A DNA stretch of 64,000 nt, taken from Campylorhamphus procurvoides (taxonomy: Eukaryota; Chordata; Aves; Passeriformes; Dendrocolaptidae). Shown here in pieces: positions 10,934 to 24,100 of this stretch; the first letter of the stretch is position 1, and every line of letters begins with the position of its first letter. The DNA is taken from NCBI GenBank assembly GCA_013396655.1, contig WBMV01000077.1, positions 1 to 64,000 of the forward strand, written 5' to 3'. The position numbers and the translations under genes are program-made. Below the pieces are notes generated by a model. The model was given only the letters and a program-made list of their open reading frames with translations. It searched no databases and was not told the origin of the DNA.

Positions 10934-11092
10934 NNNNNNNNNNNNNNNNNNNNNNNNNNNNNNNNNNNNNNNNNNNNNNNNNNNNNNNNNNNNNNNNNNN
11001 NNNNNNNNNNNNNNNNNNNNNNNNNNNNNNNNNNNNNNNNNNNNNNNNNNNNNNNNNNNNNNNNNNNNNNNNNNNNNNNNNNNNNNNNNNNN
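10934..11092. other. Assembly gap of 159 N
   Basis: Run of unknown bases between the GC-rich start of the SH3 exon region (ending in a GGCACC repeat) and a minisatellite. The missing short first coding exon of BCAR1 or a promoter could lie here or further upstream. Confidence 0.98.
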
Positions 11093-11740
11093 GGGTGTGC
11101 AAAGGGGGTAAGGGGTGTAAAGGGCATGAAATGGGTGTGTAAAGGAGGTGTAAAGGGCATGAAATGGGTGTGCAAATGGGATAAAGGGGTGTAAAGGGTG
11201 TGCAAAGGGCATGAAATGGGTGTGTAAAGGAGGTGTAAAGGGCATGAAATGGGTGTGCAAATGGGATAAAGGGGTGTAAAGGGTGTGCAAAGGGCATGAA
11301 ATGGGTGTGTAAAGGAGAATAAAGGGCATGAAATGGGTGTGTAAAGGGGGTGCAGCGTGTCTGTAAAGAGTGTGAAGCAAATGTGTAAAGGGTAACGGGT
11401 GTGCGATGAAGGGCAATGAACACATAATGTGCAATGGGTGTGTAAGAGGTGTGCAACAAGGGGTAAGGGCTGTGTGACAGCTGTAGGAGAGCTGTGCAGG
11501 GAAAGGCAACACGTGTAATGGGTGTGCAGTGGGCCTGCAATGGGTGTGCAACCACAGCTTTATGGGTGTGTAATGGGTGTGCAAATGAAGGACAAAGGCT
11601 GTGCAATGGGTGGGTAGTGAGCAAGGGGCATTAAAGGTTAATGGATGTGTAACAGGTGTGCAATGAGTGTGCACCAAAGGGTGACAGGAGTGTAACTGGG
11701 GTGCTCTGGGGTGTGTAATGGGTGGGGTGTGTAATGGCAG
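11093..11740. repeat. Minisatellite with 85-bp higher-order unit upstream of BCAR1
   Basis: The core is close to GGGTGTGCAAAGGGCATGAAAT, alternating with GGTGTAAAGG variants. The phrase ATGGGTGTGT recurs at 11131, 11216 and 11301, an exact 85-bp period. From about 11345 the array decays into scattered GGTGTGCAATGGGTGTGTAA units. Its minus-strand reading gives an endless [11 protein letters not shown] peptide that is not a protein. Confidence 0.9.
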
Positions 11741-14700
11741 GGAGACACAAGGGGCAGGTAGTGGCTGGGTGTAGGTGCAGTGGCTCATGTGGCCACACCA
11801 GGGCACATAGCACACATGGCACACTGTGGCACACATGGCACACCAAGCCTGTCTGCCTGACCTGTTCCAACAGCCTGGCCACATGGCCCACAGGCACCCC
11901 AACAGCTGGTGATCCTCGAGCTGACCCTGCTGCGTGCTGTGCCGCAGTCCCTGCCTCATCTGCGCGGAGCCGGGAGCAGGATGGAAGAGTGGCTGCGGGG
12001 CTCCCTGGGAGCTGCGGGAGGCACAGGACCCGTGGTCACACACAAGCTGCACAGACACACATGCTGCTCCCCAGGCATGAGAGAGCTGGGAGCATGTAGG
12101 CAACCACGGAAGGGGCCACGAGGGGTGCCCGCAGCTATGTGGGCACTTGGGTGAGTGGGCGGTGAGCGGGTGGCGAGCGACCCTGAGTGAGAGCCATGGG
12201 CAGCGAGCGAGCCCTGCGTGCGGGGGCAGGACAGGAATGTGCCCCTGCCCGTGCTCCTGCCTTCCGGCCGCGGCCCTGCAATGGCATTTCCTCTCACCCT
12301 CTGGGGTTACCTTTGGGCCACATCAGTGCAGAGGCCGGACTGCAAATGCGTGCCCTTCCCCAAAAAGCGGGGCTTATTCCATGCCCTGAGTGCCACCACC
12401 ACTGTCCCCTGCTCGAAGGCAGGTTTCCTTGTGCATCACTGGCAGAAAGGGAAACTGAGGCACAGCCAAGGGTGGGAGATATCCGGAGGCAGAGACTGCG
12501 GTCGCACCCGCAAACCGCAGCTGCCCCGGCAGAGGACTGTGGTTTCCTCTTGTTGGTGACAGTGGTGACAGCACAGGCACTGAGTGCCGTGGGTGTCCTT
12601 GGGATGGGGTCTGAGGTCCCCAGCCCCACTCCTATCACTGCAGCTGATCCCATGAAGCCATGGTGTGTTTGCTTTGGAGACCCTGAGCCTGCTGTGGCGC
12701 CCCCAGCCAGCAGCAAGGGCCTCCTGGGATCCCTGGGATGTCCCTAGGGTGAATCTCCCACCATATCGCTTCAGGCAGGTGCCAAGGGGCCACAAGGTCC
12801 CTGCTTTGGGACTTACAAGCAGTGGGGATTTCACCTTTCCTTCTCCCTGTGTTCCTGCTCAGATCAAAGCATTCTCTGTCAAATTCAATCCCATTTTCGG
12901 TTCACTGGAGCCAAAATCACTGCTTGCATCTGCCGAGCACCCTGAGCTGGCAACAGCTCCTGCACACCCCTGCTTCCACAGCCAAGCGCCCGGGGGGTAG
13001 CAGGCACCAACAGGTCTCTCTTCGGCTTCTCCCACCTCTGAGAAATCGAAATGCCAAAAAGAAGATGGAAAGTGGAGCATTACAGAGGCCCTGTGGCAGT
13101 GGGGATGTTCAGAGCTGTGTTGGTGCTGCCAGAGCATCCCTGTGCTGCTGGTGGTGGGGTACCACGAGGGTCCCACCAGTCCCATGCTGTGGTTCTTTGC
13201 CGGCTCTGGTGGACTCAGGGCTGGGTGTTTCGGGGTGGATGCTGCTTGGGATGTAGGTTGCCCCAGCAACTGTTGCTATGGAAAACCCTTCAGTGGCAAA
13301 ATTTCCAGCCATATTCATGTGTCCGTCATTGTCTTCTGGAGAGTCCCTGGTGTACGGCGAGCCAGGCACGGCTGGCTCCACGCTGGGTAGGCTGCTGCTG
13401 CGGCTGCAGGGGACTGGCTGTGCTGAGCCTGGCTTTTCCTGGCTGTTTGCAGCTTTTCCTGCTGGTTCTGGTGTAAGAAGGTGTAAGAGGACTTTAAAGT
13501 GGGATTTAGGGGAGCATGGCAGAAGTGCATGGGACAGGGGGAGCAGGCTGTGCTGTGCCATGGCATATTAATTGGCTAATTGCCAATTAATGTCCCTCTC
13601 GCCCAGCCGTGCTGCAACCATCAGATGAGATGCATTTTGGTGAGCCCATGCCAGGCCTGGCACAGCTCTGGGACAGCAGGCCATACCGGGAAAGGGGCTG
13701 GCACTCAGATGTCTGCTGGAACCAGTGGCTTCATCCAGGGCTGTCTGCTCCTGCCCACAGCCCTGCTAGGTCCGTGCTTCAGAAAGCTGCTCCCCACCTC
13801 CTGGAGCAGCAATAGGATTACACGGGACTGAGTCTCCTAGCAATGAACAGAGAAATAAATCCTGTAAGGCAGGACGGGATTTATTAGACTTCAATATTCT
13901 GGAAATAATGAGGACATTTCTCTTGGCTTGTAATATCACGGGACCCAACAGGATCACAACCAGGATTTATCCCTGTGCTTCTCCATGGTGCTGGGTCAGT
14001 TCTTAGCTGCAGAGAGAAGCTGTCAGGGGAGGCTGCTCGCCTTTCCAGAGAGTAGGACGACAGAGCACCCCCTCATCTCCAGAAGAGCTCAGGCGGAGTG
14101 GGGGCCTTGGACTGCCCCAACAGTAGTGCCTCTGTTTGTCTTCCCATTCATCCCCCAGTGAGGGCTGGCACTGGTCCTCACGCCCAGGCAGGGTTTGCCT
14201 GGGAGCAGGAAGGGCTGGCTGTGCCACTGCCGCCAGCTGAGCTTCAAATGCCAGTGCCAGCACCCACCACCAGTGCAAGGATGCCCCAGGGTGGGGACCC
14301 TCTTCATATGGGGTGGAAGACCCACGGGGTGCCCTGCTACTCCTGATTTGCCTTGAGCACACCACACCCAGAATGCCAATGTGCTGCTGGATGGGATATT
14401 GCTGCGAGGTAGGAAAACAGCAGCTTGGAAAAGAGGATGTGGTGCTGCCAGGATCACCTGCTGGGCACCAGTCTTGCCCCTTGGGGAACTGCTGTCCTGG
14501 CTGTGGGGAGATGCTCCCGGGGTCAGCTCCACACCCTGCTCCTTCCTCCCAGCTGCCACGCTTTCCCCCATGGCAGCTTGGTCCATGAATCCCATCATGT
14601 TCCGTGGGACAGCCTGGTGGGTGCCATGAGATGCACCCCTAGACAGTCAGCATTCAGACTCCTCCTATGCTGAGAGCCGACATTCATTCCCACGTCTCTG

Positions 14701-17414
14701 TCGCTGAAGTAATATTAAATGCAAGATGTTACCTCTCTATCACAATTCCCATGGCTCCATAACAGCCTCCCCAAGCTCCAAGAGCTCAGTAAAGCTGAGC
14801 CTGTGGGTGTGGGCTGGACACAGCCGTTTTTACCATGGCTTCAGCACGCGGACACCAGGGCAGAAGCCCCGACCACTGGGGCAGACAGACACAATTGGAG
14901 CCTTGTTTGAGGCTCAGCTGCACAAGGGGCCCCTTCAGGCTTCCAGGGAAGGGGGAGCTCCTCAGGGCGAGGTGATGCTCTGGCCATGAGGGACCCTCTG
15001 TAGGGCCCAAACTACCCCAAGCAAGTGCCCAGGGTGGGTCCTGACCCAGAGAGGATATGTGAGCTTTCCCGAGAACAGAGTTTAAAGAGGGAATGTCTTG
15101 AAAGAGGGACCCACACCCCTGGGAATGTTGCTCCTTCCAGAAAGTGCAGAGCTGCTGGGGACACCAAGGGCTGGCAGGGACACCGAGATCTGGTGGCAGG
15201 TCCTGGAGCCACCCGCCTTCATGGGAAGGCGACTAGGCAGTGGAAATAGCAAGCAGAGAGGGGGCTTGGTTGGGCTTTTTTTTCCCCTTCCAAAGCAGCC
15301 AAGCTGTGTTTTCTGGAGACCTGTAAATCACTCCTCGTCTTCAGGAAAGAGAGGCGAGGAATACATGATCCAACCAAGCAAAAACGCAGGACACTTGGGA
15401 GTGTGGAGGAAGCCAGGAATCAGCCCAGGCTGGAGGCTGCCTCCTGGTCGTCCCGCCAAGCCTGTCTCAGCTTGCTGGGCCAGGAGCTGGCACTGCATCC
15501 CAGCATCATCCTCAAGCTGAGCTGGGCACGCCATGCTGCCGCCAGGTGGGGAGTCCTGCAGAGAGGGGAGGCTCTCAGCCACCACTGTGCTTTTCCAGCA
15601 GGTCAGGTTGCTTCCAAGATTCAAAAATTTTCCACGTTTGCTCGGCTGAAGGGAAGGAAAAATCCCAGAGAAGGCTGGAGGGTTTGTTGAGAGAAGAGCT
15701 GGGGCTCGGCAGGCCACATCCCACTAATACACTGTTGGAGAGCATGTGAATCCAAAGCCATCCCCCAGCCACCCAGAGCCAGATGCTGCTGCAGGACTCA
15801 CTCTGGACACAGCCTGGAGCTCTTTAACGCTTTTAAGAGCAGGGCTGAGTTTGGTATCTCTGGCCTTTGGGATTTCCAGAGGTTCCCACTGCATCTCCAT
15901 TGCGCTCTTGGTCATAATATAAAGCACAGAATTATTTTCCATTTCTTACCTACTTTTGACCCCAAGGTGCTGCCAAGCTGGAGCAGAAAGAGCCCTACAA
16001 TGCAGTTGGGATGCCCATGCCACACCAGATTTTTGTTGGCAGCCACCAGCAGCCAGACACCACAGGAACCCAGCCTGTGCAGGGATGACATGACCCTTCC
16101 CCACCTCTGTCCAGTGTGTGACAGGAGCACAGTCATGAAGAGATATGGTGCAGAGAACACCTCAAATATTCCCTCCTGTCCTCTCAGCACAAACAGAGCA
16201 AAAGGCAAATAATTTCTCTGGCTGGCTGCTCAGCACCCACAGTGGGCCAAGCCCTCCCAGCCCCACTTGTGGCCTCCCTGGCTGAGCTGCCACCTCACCA
16301 TCTCAGTCATAGGCAAAACAAGCCCTGGCTGCCATGAGGTCCCTGTTGGGAGGGACCCTGCAAGGAGGGCAGGAGGCCACCTCCCAGCTCAGCACACAAG
16401 GAGAGGAGTTGGAGATGAACCAGCACCACCAGCCCAAGCAGGAGAGCAGCCTGGCTACTGCAGCCAAGGTCCAGCCAGGGCTACTTTGCTGCCACCCAAG
16501 AGCACCACACCGAGATATTCCCACAGCAGTGCACTGGACAGACTCCAGTTGTTCTTGAAACCTAAATCAGAGCAGAAACTGGCTTGGAAGTGTTTGGAGA
16601 TGAAAACATGTAATCACCCTGTTGTTTTGTTTCTGTCCAATTTCAGGCTCGTTTAAGCAGGTCCATTACAGCTGATTCTGTACAGAACAGGGCGCCAAAG
16701 GCTGCAGCTCCCCCAAGCACGTGGTGTTTTGTTCTTGTCTATTCTGCAACACGTCCACAGAGCAAGGGCTGACTCAGCAGTGGACATGTGAGCCCAAGGC
16801 TCAGAGCCACAGGCAAGGGGCCAGACGGCATCACTTGCCCTGTTGGCAGGAAGGATGGGGCTTGTGCTGCTTTCCCCTGGCACAGCACTGGCACGGGCTG
16901 CCCCACTGAGCAGACTCAGAGCATCCTGTGGGGAATCACCAGCGAGCACCTCTACTCCCGAGGATGTGCACAGCCCAGACATTGGGAGCTGCTCAACTTC
17001 ACCAGCGCCAGGCCAGCAGGGACAGCTGGGATGATGGTGCATTGCTGGCCTCCAGCTCTGGCCACTCGTTCCACACCCAAGCGCCTTGGCCTGCCCTCCC
17101 AGGCAGCTGTGCTTGCTGAATATCTCTGCATGGCCATGCCTTGGGTAGGCTTCCTTAGTCCTGCAGCACTGCTACAGGTCTACATGGACATTGTTACCTC
17201 CAGTTCTGGACTTAATCCCACCACCAGCCCCAGTACTGTGGAGGGAAAGCAATCCAAGCACTTGCTCGGTCTCCCAGGCTGCTATTAGGGCAGACACCCG
17301 GCAGACACCTCTGAGCAGAGGTTTTCATCACCTCAGTCAGACACTTCTTACTGTATATGACCCTTAATTTCTTTGTCCTCTGCTTCCTGCAAAAACCACA
17401 CTGCCAGCATGCAA
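11741..17414. other. BCAR1 5' region / BCAR1-CFDP1 interval, no gene recognised
   Basis: 5.7 kb between the minisatellite and the CFDP1 3' UTR. It probably holds BCAR1 first intron and upstream promoter sequence. A moderately CpG-rich patch at about 11960-12270 (repeated GCGAGCG-type motifs, GGCCGCGGCC near 12270) is a possible promoter area. A perfect dyad lies at 13567-13591. No open frame here shows recognisable domains, and no repeat family could be named with confidence. Confidence 0.55.
13567..13591. promoter_or_regulatory. Perfect dyad with paired CCAAT and TAAT motifs
   Basis: ATTAATTGGC (13567-13576), spacer TAATT, then GCCAATTAAT (13582-13591): a perfect 10-bp inverted repeat. Each arm contains a CCAAT/ATTGG core (NF-Y type) fused to a TAAT homeodomain core. 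The symmetry is seen directly; a regulatory role is inferred. Confidence 0.4.
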
Positions 17415-18062
17415 GAGTATTGGGATGGAATACTTTATTCACGTGAACACTCAGATCCTGATCCTTCCTGCCTGCTGCAGCTGCTCCCATCTTCTTGACA
17501 GTGTGAACAAGGAGGATTTCTTCATCAGCTTGCTTAAACACCCCCCAGCATCATCAGACCCCACAAACAAGTACAAACAGTTTGGCTTTGTCTGGACAGG
17601 AGCAGAGGGCGGAGGGGCAGGGAGTGCTGCGGGGCTGGCAGAGCAGGGAAAAGGGCTCCAGCCCACAGTTTGCACACACAGAGCAGCCATGAAACCTTCC
17701 CACAGTTCCACTCTCACCACTGAACATGCCAGCACCCTCCCAGCCTTGGTGGCTCCTCCTGCAGCCAGAAGCGCCTGGGGTTGGCAAAGGACAGGTGCTA
17801 CCACCTCTTCTCCTTGGAAAGCTGCTGCCAGAATCACACTGGTGTCTTCTGTCACCTGCTGGGCTGTTTAACCCTCAAAGCACCCCTGCCCACTGACAAA
17901 TACCCTCCCCAAAATATTACAGTAAAAGGAGAAACCTGTACATTGAGACATACAGGTTGAGTCTTGGGTTTCTGTGCTGGGTGGTCCAGCAGTGGCCAGC
18001 AGCCCCCGGCCAGCACACAGGCACAGAAGGGAGCAGGATCCACCACGGCCACCCCTGGCACA
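17415..18062 (-). other. CFDP1: CFDP1 3' UTR with poly(A) signal
   Basis: From the CFDP1 stop to a canonical minus-strand AATAAA (plus-strand TTTATT, 17434-17439). Cleavage is expected near 17415-17420, giving a 3' UTR of about 650 bases. No other gene is supported here. Confidence 0.75.
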
Positions 18063-18153
18063 TCAGGGCTTCATCCTGCTCAGTCTGATGTCGCGCTCGA
18101 TTTCAAACTGCCTGTGATCCACACGCTCCAGGAATGCTTTCCTCTCGATGTAC
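18063..18153 (-). CDS. CFDP1: CFDP1 terminal exon (end of BCNT-C domain)
   Basis: 29 complete codons plus TGA. It encodes [16 protein letters not shown] then [13 protein letters not shown], the most conserved part of the family. The acceptor is CTGCAG, and its first base completes the Gly codon begun in the previous exon. Confidence 0.95.
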
Positions 18154-21100
18154 CTGCAGGGAGGCAGAGGCTGTAAGCAGTGCCTGTGGCAGCCAGTGGC
18201 AAAGTCCACCCAAAGGGATGAGCAAGGAGAGAAGGGACCAGTCATCTCCCTCCCTCTGTCTCCATGAGCTGATCACTGCACTGAACATCTTCTATGGACA
18301 CCAAAACTGCTCTGTGGCCTATTTGCTGTCTCCTGTGGGACTTGCAGAGGTCTGGGATGAGGCATCCCCATAGATCTCAAGAGGCTGTTTCTGGTTTCAG
18401 CTCTTCTCCTACAGCTGAGATGTCCTTCACAGACACCTTTAAGGGGATCAGAACAGGCCCTCACACCACCCAGCAAAGCACCTCAAATCCAACCAAAGCA
18501 GCACAACCCATGACACAAGCCAGTAACAGGCACAAGGAGCACTAAGGATACAAAGAGCATCACAAAGAGCAAACCTGCAGCAGCTCAGGGATGCAGGCCA
18601 GGGGCTTCCCAGACAGAGACCAGCTTCTAACCACCACTGGGTATTTACTGCTGCTCCTCAGTGCAGCACCTGAGTGCTGTGAGGAAGAAAGCACGCCTGT
18701 GCCTGGAAAAGCACCTTGCCACTCATTAATGGCATGCAGCTGAATTTTAATGTACTTCTCTGCAAACCCTTGCCACAGACAGCCTGGGGCTGTGCTACTA
18801 ATTAACCTACAGAGGGAGCGAAATTGCAATTCAAAACAGGAGCTGTAATTGAATCATCACAATTGTTTTGCATTTGTTCCAGGGTGGCAAACACTGGACT
18901 GCCATGACAAGGTCATTACGCCTGTGTGTGAGATGCATGGGGAGCCACTGCGTTCAGCTTCTCTGTTGGTCGCTGCTTTTCCTGCATCGCAGCTGGCGCC
19001 TGCTCACCAAGCAAGACTGAAGGCTGAGGGATGATGAGCATCACAGGCTCTGCAGGTTTTCTGGGCTGCTGGGTGGCTGGCAGTGTACACGAAGGTGCCC
19101 AAGATCCAGCTGCGTGGGAAGGTTCAAGCCCTCTCCCACGATAAGCAGTGGTTCCTCTCAGACAGAGGGACCTTTTGATGACGAGGTCTCTTCAAGATCA
19201 GGGTGGATGGGGCTCTAAGCAATCTGATCTAGTTGAAGCTCACTGCTGGGGGTTGGATTAGATGGCCTTTAGAGGTCCCTTCCAACTTAAACCATTCCAT
19301 GATTCTGTGATTCTTTATGGTACAACTATCGAACTGGAGCTGAATGTGCTCCCAGCACCAGGGTGCCTTTGCCCTTGCTGCAAGGGACAACCCTGACACT
19401 CCTGCCCACCCAGTTGTCACTGGAAATTAATTAATGCAGATTCATTTCAGCAAGTGATTCCCCCAAGCGGATGAACAGCCCCATGTGTCCCTGCTGCCAT
19501 CCCATCCCCATCGCAGCTCCAGCCCCTCTTGTGCTGACACAACTGGGTCAGCTCATCTCTGCTGGCTGCGAGGGGCAGGGATCAGCACGGCACAATGCAG
19601 ATGATGAGCTGGCTGTGAGGAGGTATTTTTCTGGCCCCTTCCCCTTGCCGTCAGAGGAGGGCTGTGTGTGCTGAGGCCCCCTCCTCACACTTGTTCAGGA
19701 AAGGTGGGCAGGGGAGTGTCGCTTTCCTTCACCCCTACCACTTGCAGGGAGGTGACCTGTTCCTGGGGCCAGGCTCAGAGAGGCCATGGGAAGGAAGTCG
19801 GGGGGTCACGCTGTATATTACAGTGTGTCATATTGCTGGGCGTGTGGTTTTCCTCCCCCTCTGCTGCTAAACACCAACCACAGCCACAGCTGGGAACGCA
19901 AGGCCAGGAGTTACTGTTGTTAATCTGGGAACACCCCGACTGCCTGCGCAGCAACAGCCTGAGCTACTGAACCTGAAGCTCCTTTGGCCCCTCTGCGATA
20001 CCCTTCTCCCACTGGGTCAGCAAGTGGGAAAGCAAGGGGTCAGTGCTCTCCAACTCTCCTCCTCCTCCTCCATGACTGCTGTGCCTCTCCCGTGGGCAGG
20101 GCCTGGCTCCCGGGGGATCGATATGGATCATGAACCAGGAATGTGGTCTCACAGCCGCAGCCAGGACTGCTGCATGGAGGAGGAATTGCGATGTCACCCC
20201 ATGGCTTTGTCCTTGGCCAGTCACAGCAAAGTGCTGTAGAGTCCAGAGCAGACCCTACAGGCACTATCTGTGCATACGCCAGGGCCTGGCTGGCTTGTGC
20301 TGCAGACACAGAGGCTAGAGGTGCTGATGGACATGAACAGGGCCATTGCAGGGTCGGTGCAAGCCCCTCTGTGCCCTGAACCTCCTGCTGGAGCTGCAGT
20401 TCTGTCTGTTCTCAGCCGGCTCTGTGCAACCAACACTAAGGTGATGCTAAACACGGTCCAAAGTGCACGAGCAAGGCACAAACACCCGTCTTGTGCTTAT
20501 CTAACCAACCTTTGCTACCTGAATCAATACCTTCCTGTAAATTATCAACCTGCCCGCAAGCAGGGCAGCTGTGATCTGCAGCAGAGGAAAGTAAATCCTC
20601 TGGGAGCGAGGCTGTCTCTGCTAACAAGGGCAGCTGCAAGCTGCTCTGGGGAGGGTCTCAGTGGTGCTGCCTGTCCCCTGCCAGTTGCCATCAGTCACCA
20701 GGTGCAGGAGTGCATGGGCCGGCTGCTCCCCCTCGGGGCTGCCCTACAAAGGTGGCCCAATTAAGAGGCCACTAACACATTTCCATTTATAAAGCACATC
20801 AGGGAGATCAACTGCAAAGGGGATAGCTGCCTCCTCTCCTTTCTCCAGCTCCTGTCAAATCCAGGACAGGCCCTCAGGACCTGATACAGACAGGCTGCAC
20901 AAGCCCAGATCCTGCTCCCAAGGAAAGGCAAATCAACGGCTGGGGCTGGTGATACAATGGGTGGAAAATCAGAGGCAAGGGAAGACAGAGCTAAGGGGCA
21001 GCACATGTCCCCTCTGCCTCAGGAATCATGGGCCCAGGCTGTGGCTGGCTGATAACTAGCACCGGCAGCAGAAAGATGCCACAGCCCCACTGCTCCACTG

Positions 21101-24100
21101 GCTGCTGGCATTCTGGCTGACCATGTGAAGGGTCAGGATGGTCCGAGGCACAGGGAGCTCTGGGCTGTGAACAGCAACTTCTGCAGGGTTACCACAAAAA
21201 AGAAGTTCAGCCTGCCTTCCCTCCTGAGCAAAAAGTGATGCCTTCTGCCTTCCTCGAGGCATACATGGAGCACCTCTGTAAGGGCACAGGCACAAATGGC
21301 ATCAAGTAAACGTCTTCAGGAGCGGGCTGTGGGTTTCCTCATCAGGCAGACATTGCAATCACACAGTAGGACACGTCGGGAGCAGAGGTTTCTAACAGCA
21401 TCAGGGATTAAAAGCAGTGCCCCACTTCCTCCTGCCTGGGTTGAAGGGTTAACAACAGCTCATTATAATTTTTATAGAGATGTGTAAATGATTGCCCACT
21501 GAAGGGTGAGCACAGCCGACATCATTAAAGCAGAAGAGGTGGCTGCAGAAGGGACAACAGGCTCCTGTGAAATGACCTGAGGCCTGCAGTAGCTGTGCCT
21601 GTGTGACCTGCCCCCAGGCAGGCTGCCTGCTCTGTAGGGGCACAGCATCCTTCAGGCTGTGGGCATTTATAGGTGGCCTGTAAGCAGAATTAAAGTGAGC
21701 TGCAACTCCACTAGTGCTCCTCCCTTTTCCCTTCACCTTGCAAGCTGAAGTAATTCCCAGTGAGCAGATACTCAGTTGATCCCCTCACATTACATGCCTG
21801 ACTAGCACAAACATATTTGTAAGGAGTGTCTAAAGTTATCTATCATAGCATCATGTTCCTCACTTGTTTAATGACAAAAAGCCCTTGCCAAGAGCTCAGC
21901 AGATTTTCCAGCCTGGGATGTGAAAGGCAGCAAAACCCAAAACTGTTCAAGATTAAAGATGCTCTTAAAATTGCTGATCTGCCTTGCTCATCTTTTCAGT
22001 GTGCTGATCCCTCCTTTGGCCTTCAAGGACCATTATGTGAGCACTTTTGGCGAGGTCTGCCAGGTGTAAAGAGCGCGCTGTCCTGCTCAGAGGTGGTGGG
22101 AAAGGAAGCAGCACTGTCCAAGAAAGGCTGGAGTACTAGGTTTGGGAACACAAGAGATGGCACAAAACACTGCTCTGCCACACCTGTATGTGGTGTAAAT
22201 AATTCATCTCCTTGGATTTCAGGGATCTCGAAGGAACACCTGCCCCTCTCCAGCACTCCTACTGAATTGCTCTACTTATCCAAGGGCACATGACCAGAAT
22301 CAGATCATGGGAGATCTGATGGGAAGGGGTGTTGTGGAAGAGTGCAAGACCAAACTGAAAATACCTATTTGATAGTTTGGCAGTTATACAATACTCTTGA
22401 AATACAAAATCCAATCTGTTGGAATGCAGAAGATCTGAATTTTTCCTGCTGGGCAAAAGAACAGCTTATAATAAAATATACATTTTACGATCTGTCCACT
22501 AAGCCAGCTATGTTTTCCCAGAGCTTAGCAAAGCACTTGTAGTGGAAATGCTGCTTCTGATCTCATTATCACTCCCTGCAGTGCATGTTATTAACTTTCT
22601 GTTTTATTTACAGCATTGCCATTTATTTTTATGATACTTCCATTAACTTCATTGGCGTGAACATTGCTTGGTGCACACAACCAACGCCCAGCACTGCTAT
22701 AATTTTAATGCACCTTGCCAGCTGTTCTGGGTTTGCAAACATCTTTATGAAGGAGGAGGGAGAACATATGCAGTTGGAACATGTCATTTGAAGAACAGAA
22801 CAAAAACCATACCTCCCAATTTGAAAAAAGAAAATGGGGCAAAGGCAACTGTGTTTCCTCATGGGAGTGCTGGATTAGACTGGTTCACACTGCATCTGTG
22901 CCACAAGTAGGAGAGCTGATAAAGCCAGACGTTGGCTGGACTTGGAGAACACACAAAGTTGTTAGCAGAGAGGGATAGGTGTTTGCAGACTTACCTGTCT
23001 CCCTGTGATGCCTACAGCAGCTACTGGCTTTATATATCCCTAGAATAAATCCTTAAGAAATCTCATGGGTTTTCTGAACTCTGTAGCAAGCAACGGATTT
23101 CTCACATGTACAGGAAGTGGTGGGAAATGCTGGACTACCATTAGGTAAAGTTCCTCTTACCCGTCTTTCCCTCGATTGTGGATTGCCAGCTCCTCCACAA
23201 TCCCCTCCTCCTCCTTGAAGTTCTCCCAGTCCAGTTTAGATTTCTCCAGTGTGCTCATCTTCTGCTTTTTGGCGCCAATCTTCCCCAGGAGGCTACTCAT
23301 TCCGCTTGGCCTCTTCACCCTGATGGAGATTAGGGAGCAAATGTTACTCAAATGCAGGGAGACGGCAATTAAAAACAGAGCTGAGAAACGTCACACATGA
23401 GAGTGGTGGCCTTGATGATGGTGAGCCACCGCCACTAAACAGATGGCCACCAACTCCAGGCAGCCTGCAGGCGGCAAGGTCACGCTTCCTGCAGATCCTG
23501 CTCCACCGTTCCCCTGGAAGCAGCAGAGTTCATTACACACATATCTCAAGTGCTTGCTTTTGTGAAAGGGCTTTTTCATTTATCTTCTTGAGAGAACAGA
23601 GAGCTTTCAGGCCAAAAGAGATCATTAAATCATCTTGTTTGACCCCTTATATATACCAGGCCAAGCCATTCCAGTGATCACCTCTGTGCTAAGCTTGGTT
23701 CTTTGTCTTCAGTTAAAGTGTTGTTTTCTGGAAGGGATCCAGCCTCAGTGCGTCACCAGTGCTGACAACACATCTAGGAATTAACCATTTCATTGGTATT
23801 AACACTTGATTTTCTCTAGCTTTACATTCTGGTTGCTGCTGCCTATTCTAAATCCAAGACCACTCCGGTCTCCAGGCGAGTCTTACTAGTGACATACTCA
23901 CAGACCATAACGAACTTATATCTGAATTATTTTTTGTGCAAAGAGATAAAGTTCTTATGCCTCTCACTGAAATGCATTTTGTTCCAGCCCACATGTCACT
24001 TCCCAGGTTTTGCCCCCTTGCTTACTTTTCAACACTCTTTGAAGATGGGAGCACCAGAACTGCCCCATACTCCTCCTCACCTGTTTCTGTAGAAAGATTG

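Noticed and set aside
11093..11340. CRISPR-like array (regular 85-bp spacing)
   Set aside because: Repeats are contiguous with no unique spacers, in a vertebrate gene context; it is a minisatellite.
10089..11624. 511-codon minus-strand open frame spanning the SH3 exon, the N gap and the minisatellite
   Set aside because: Only 10140-10835 is a real exon. The rest is intron read-through, unknown bases and repeat-derived HTHFMPF peptide.
12430..12490. MIR-like SINE piece (GGGAAACTGAGGCACAG)
   Set aside because: Only about 20 bases resemble the MIR core; too short to call.
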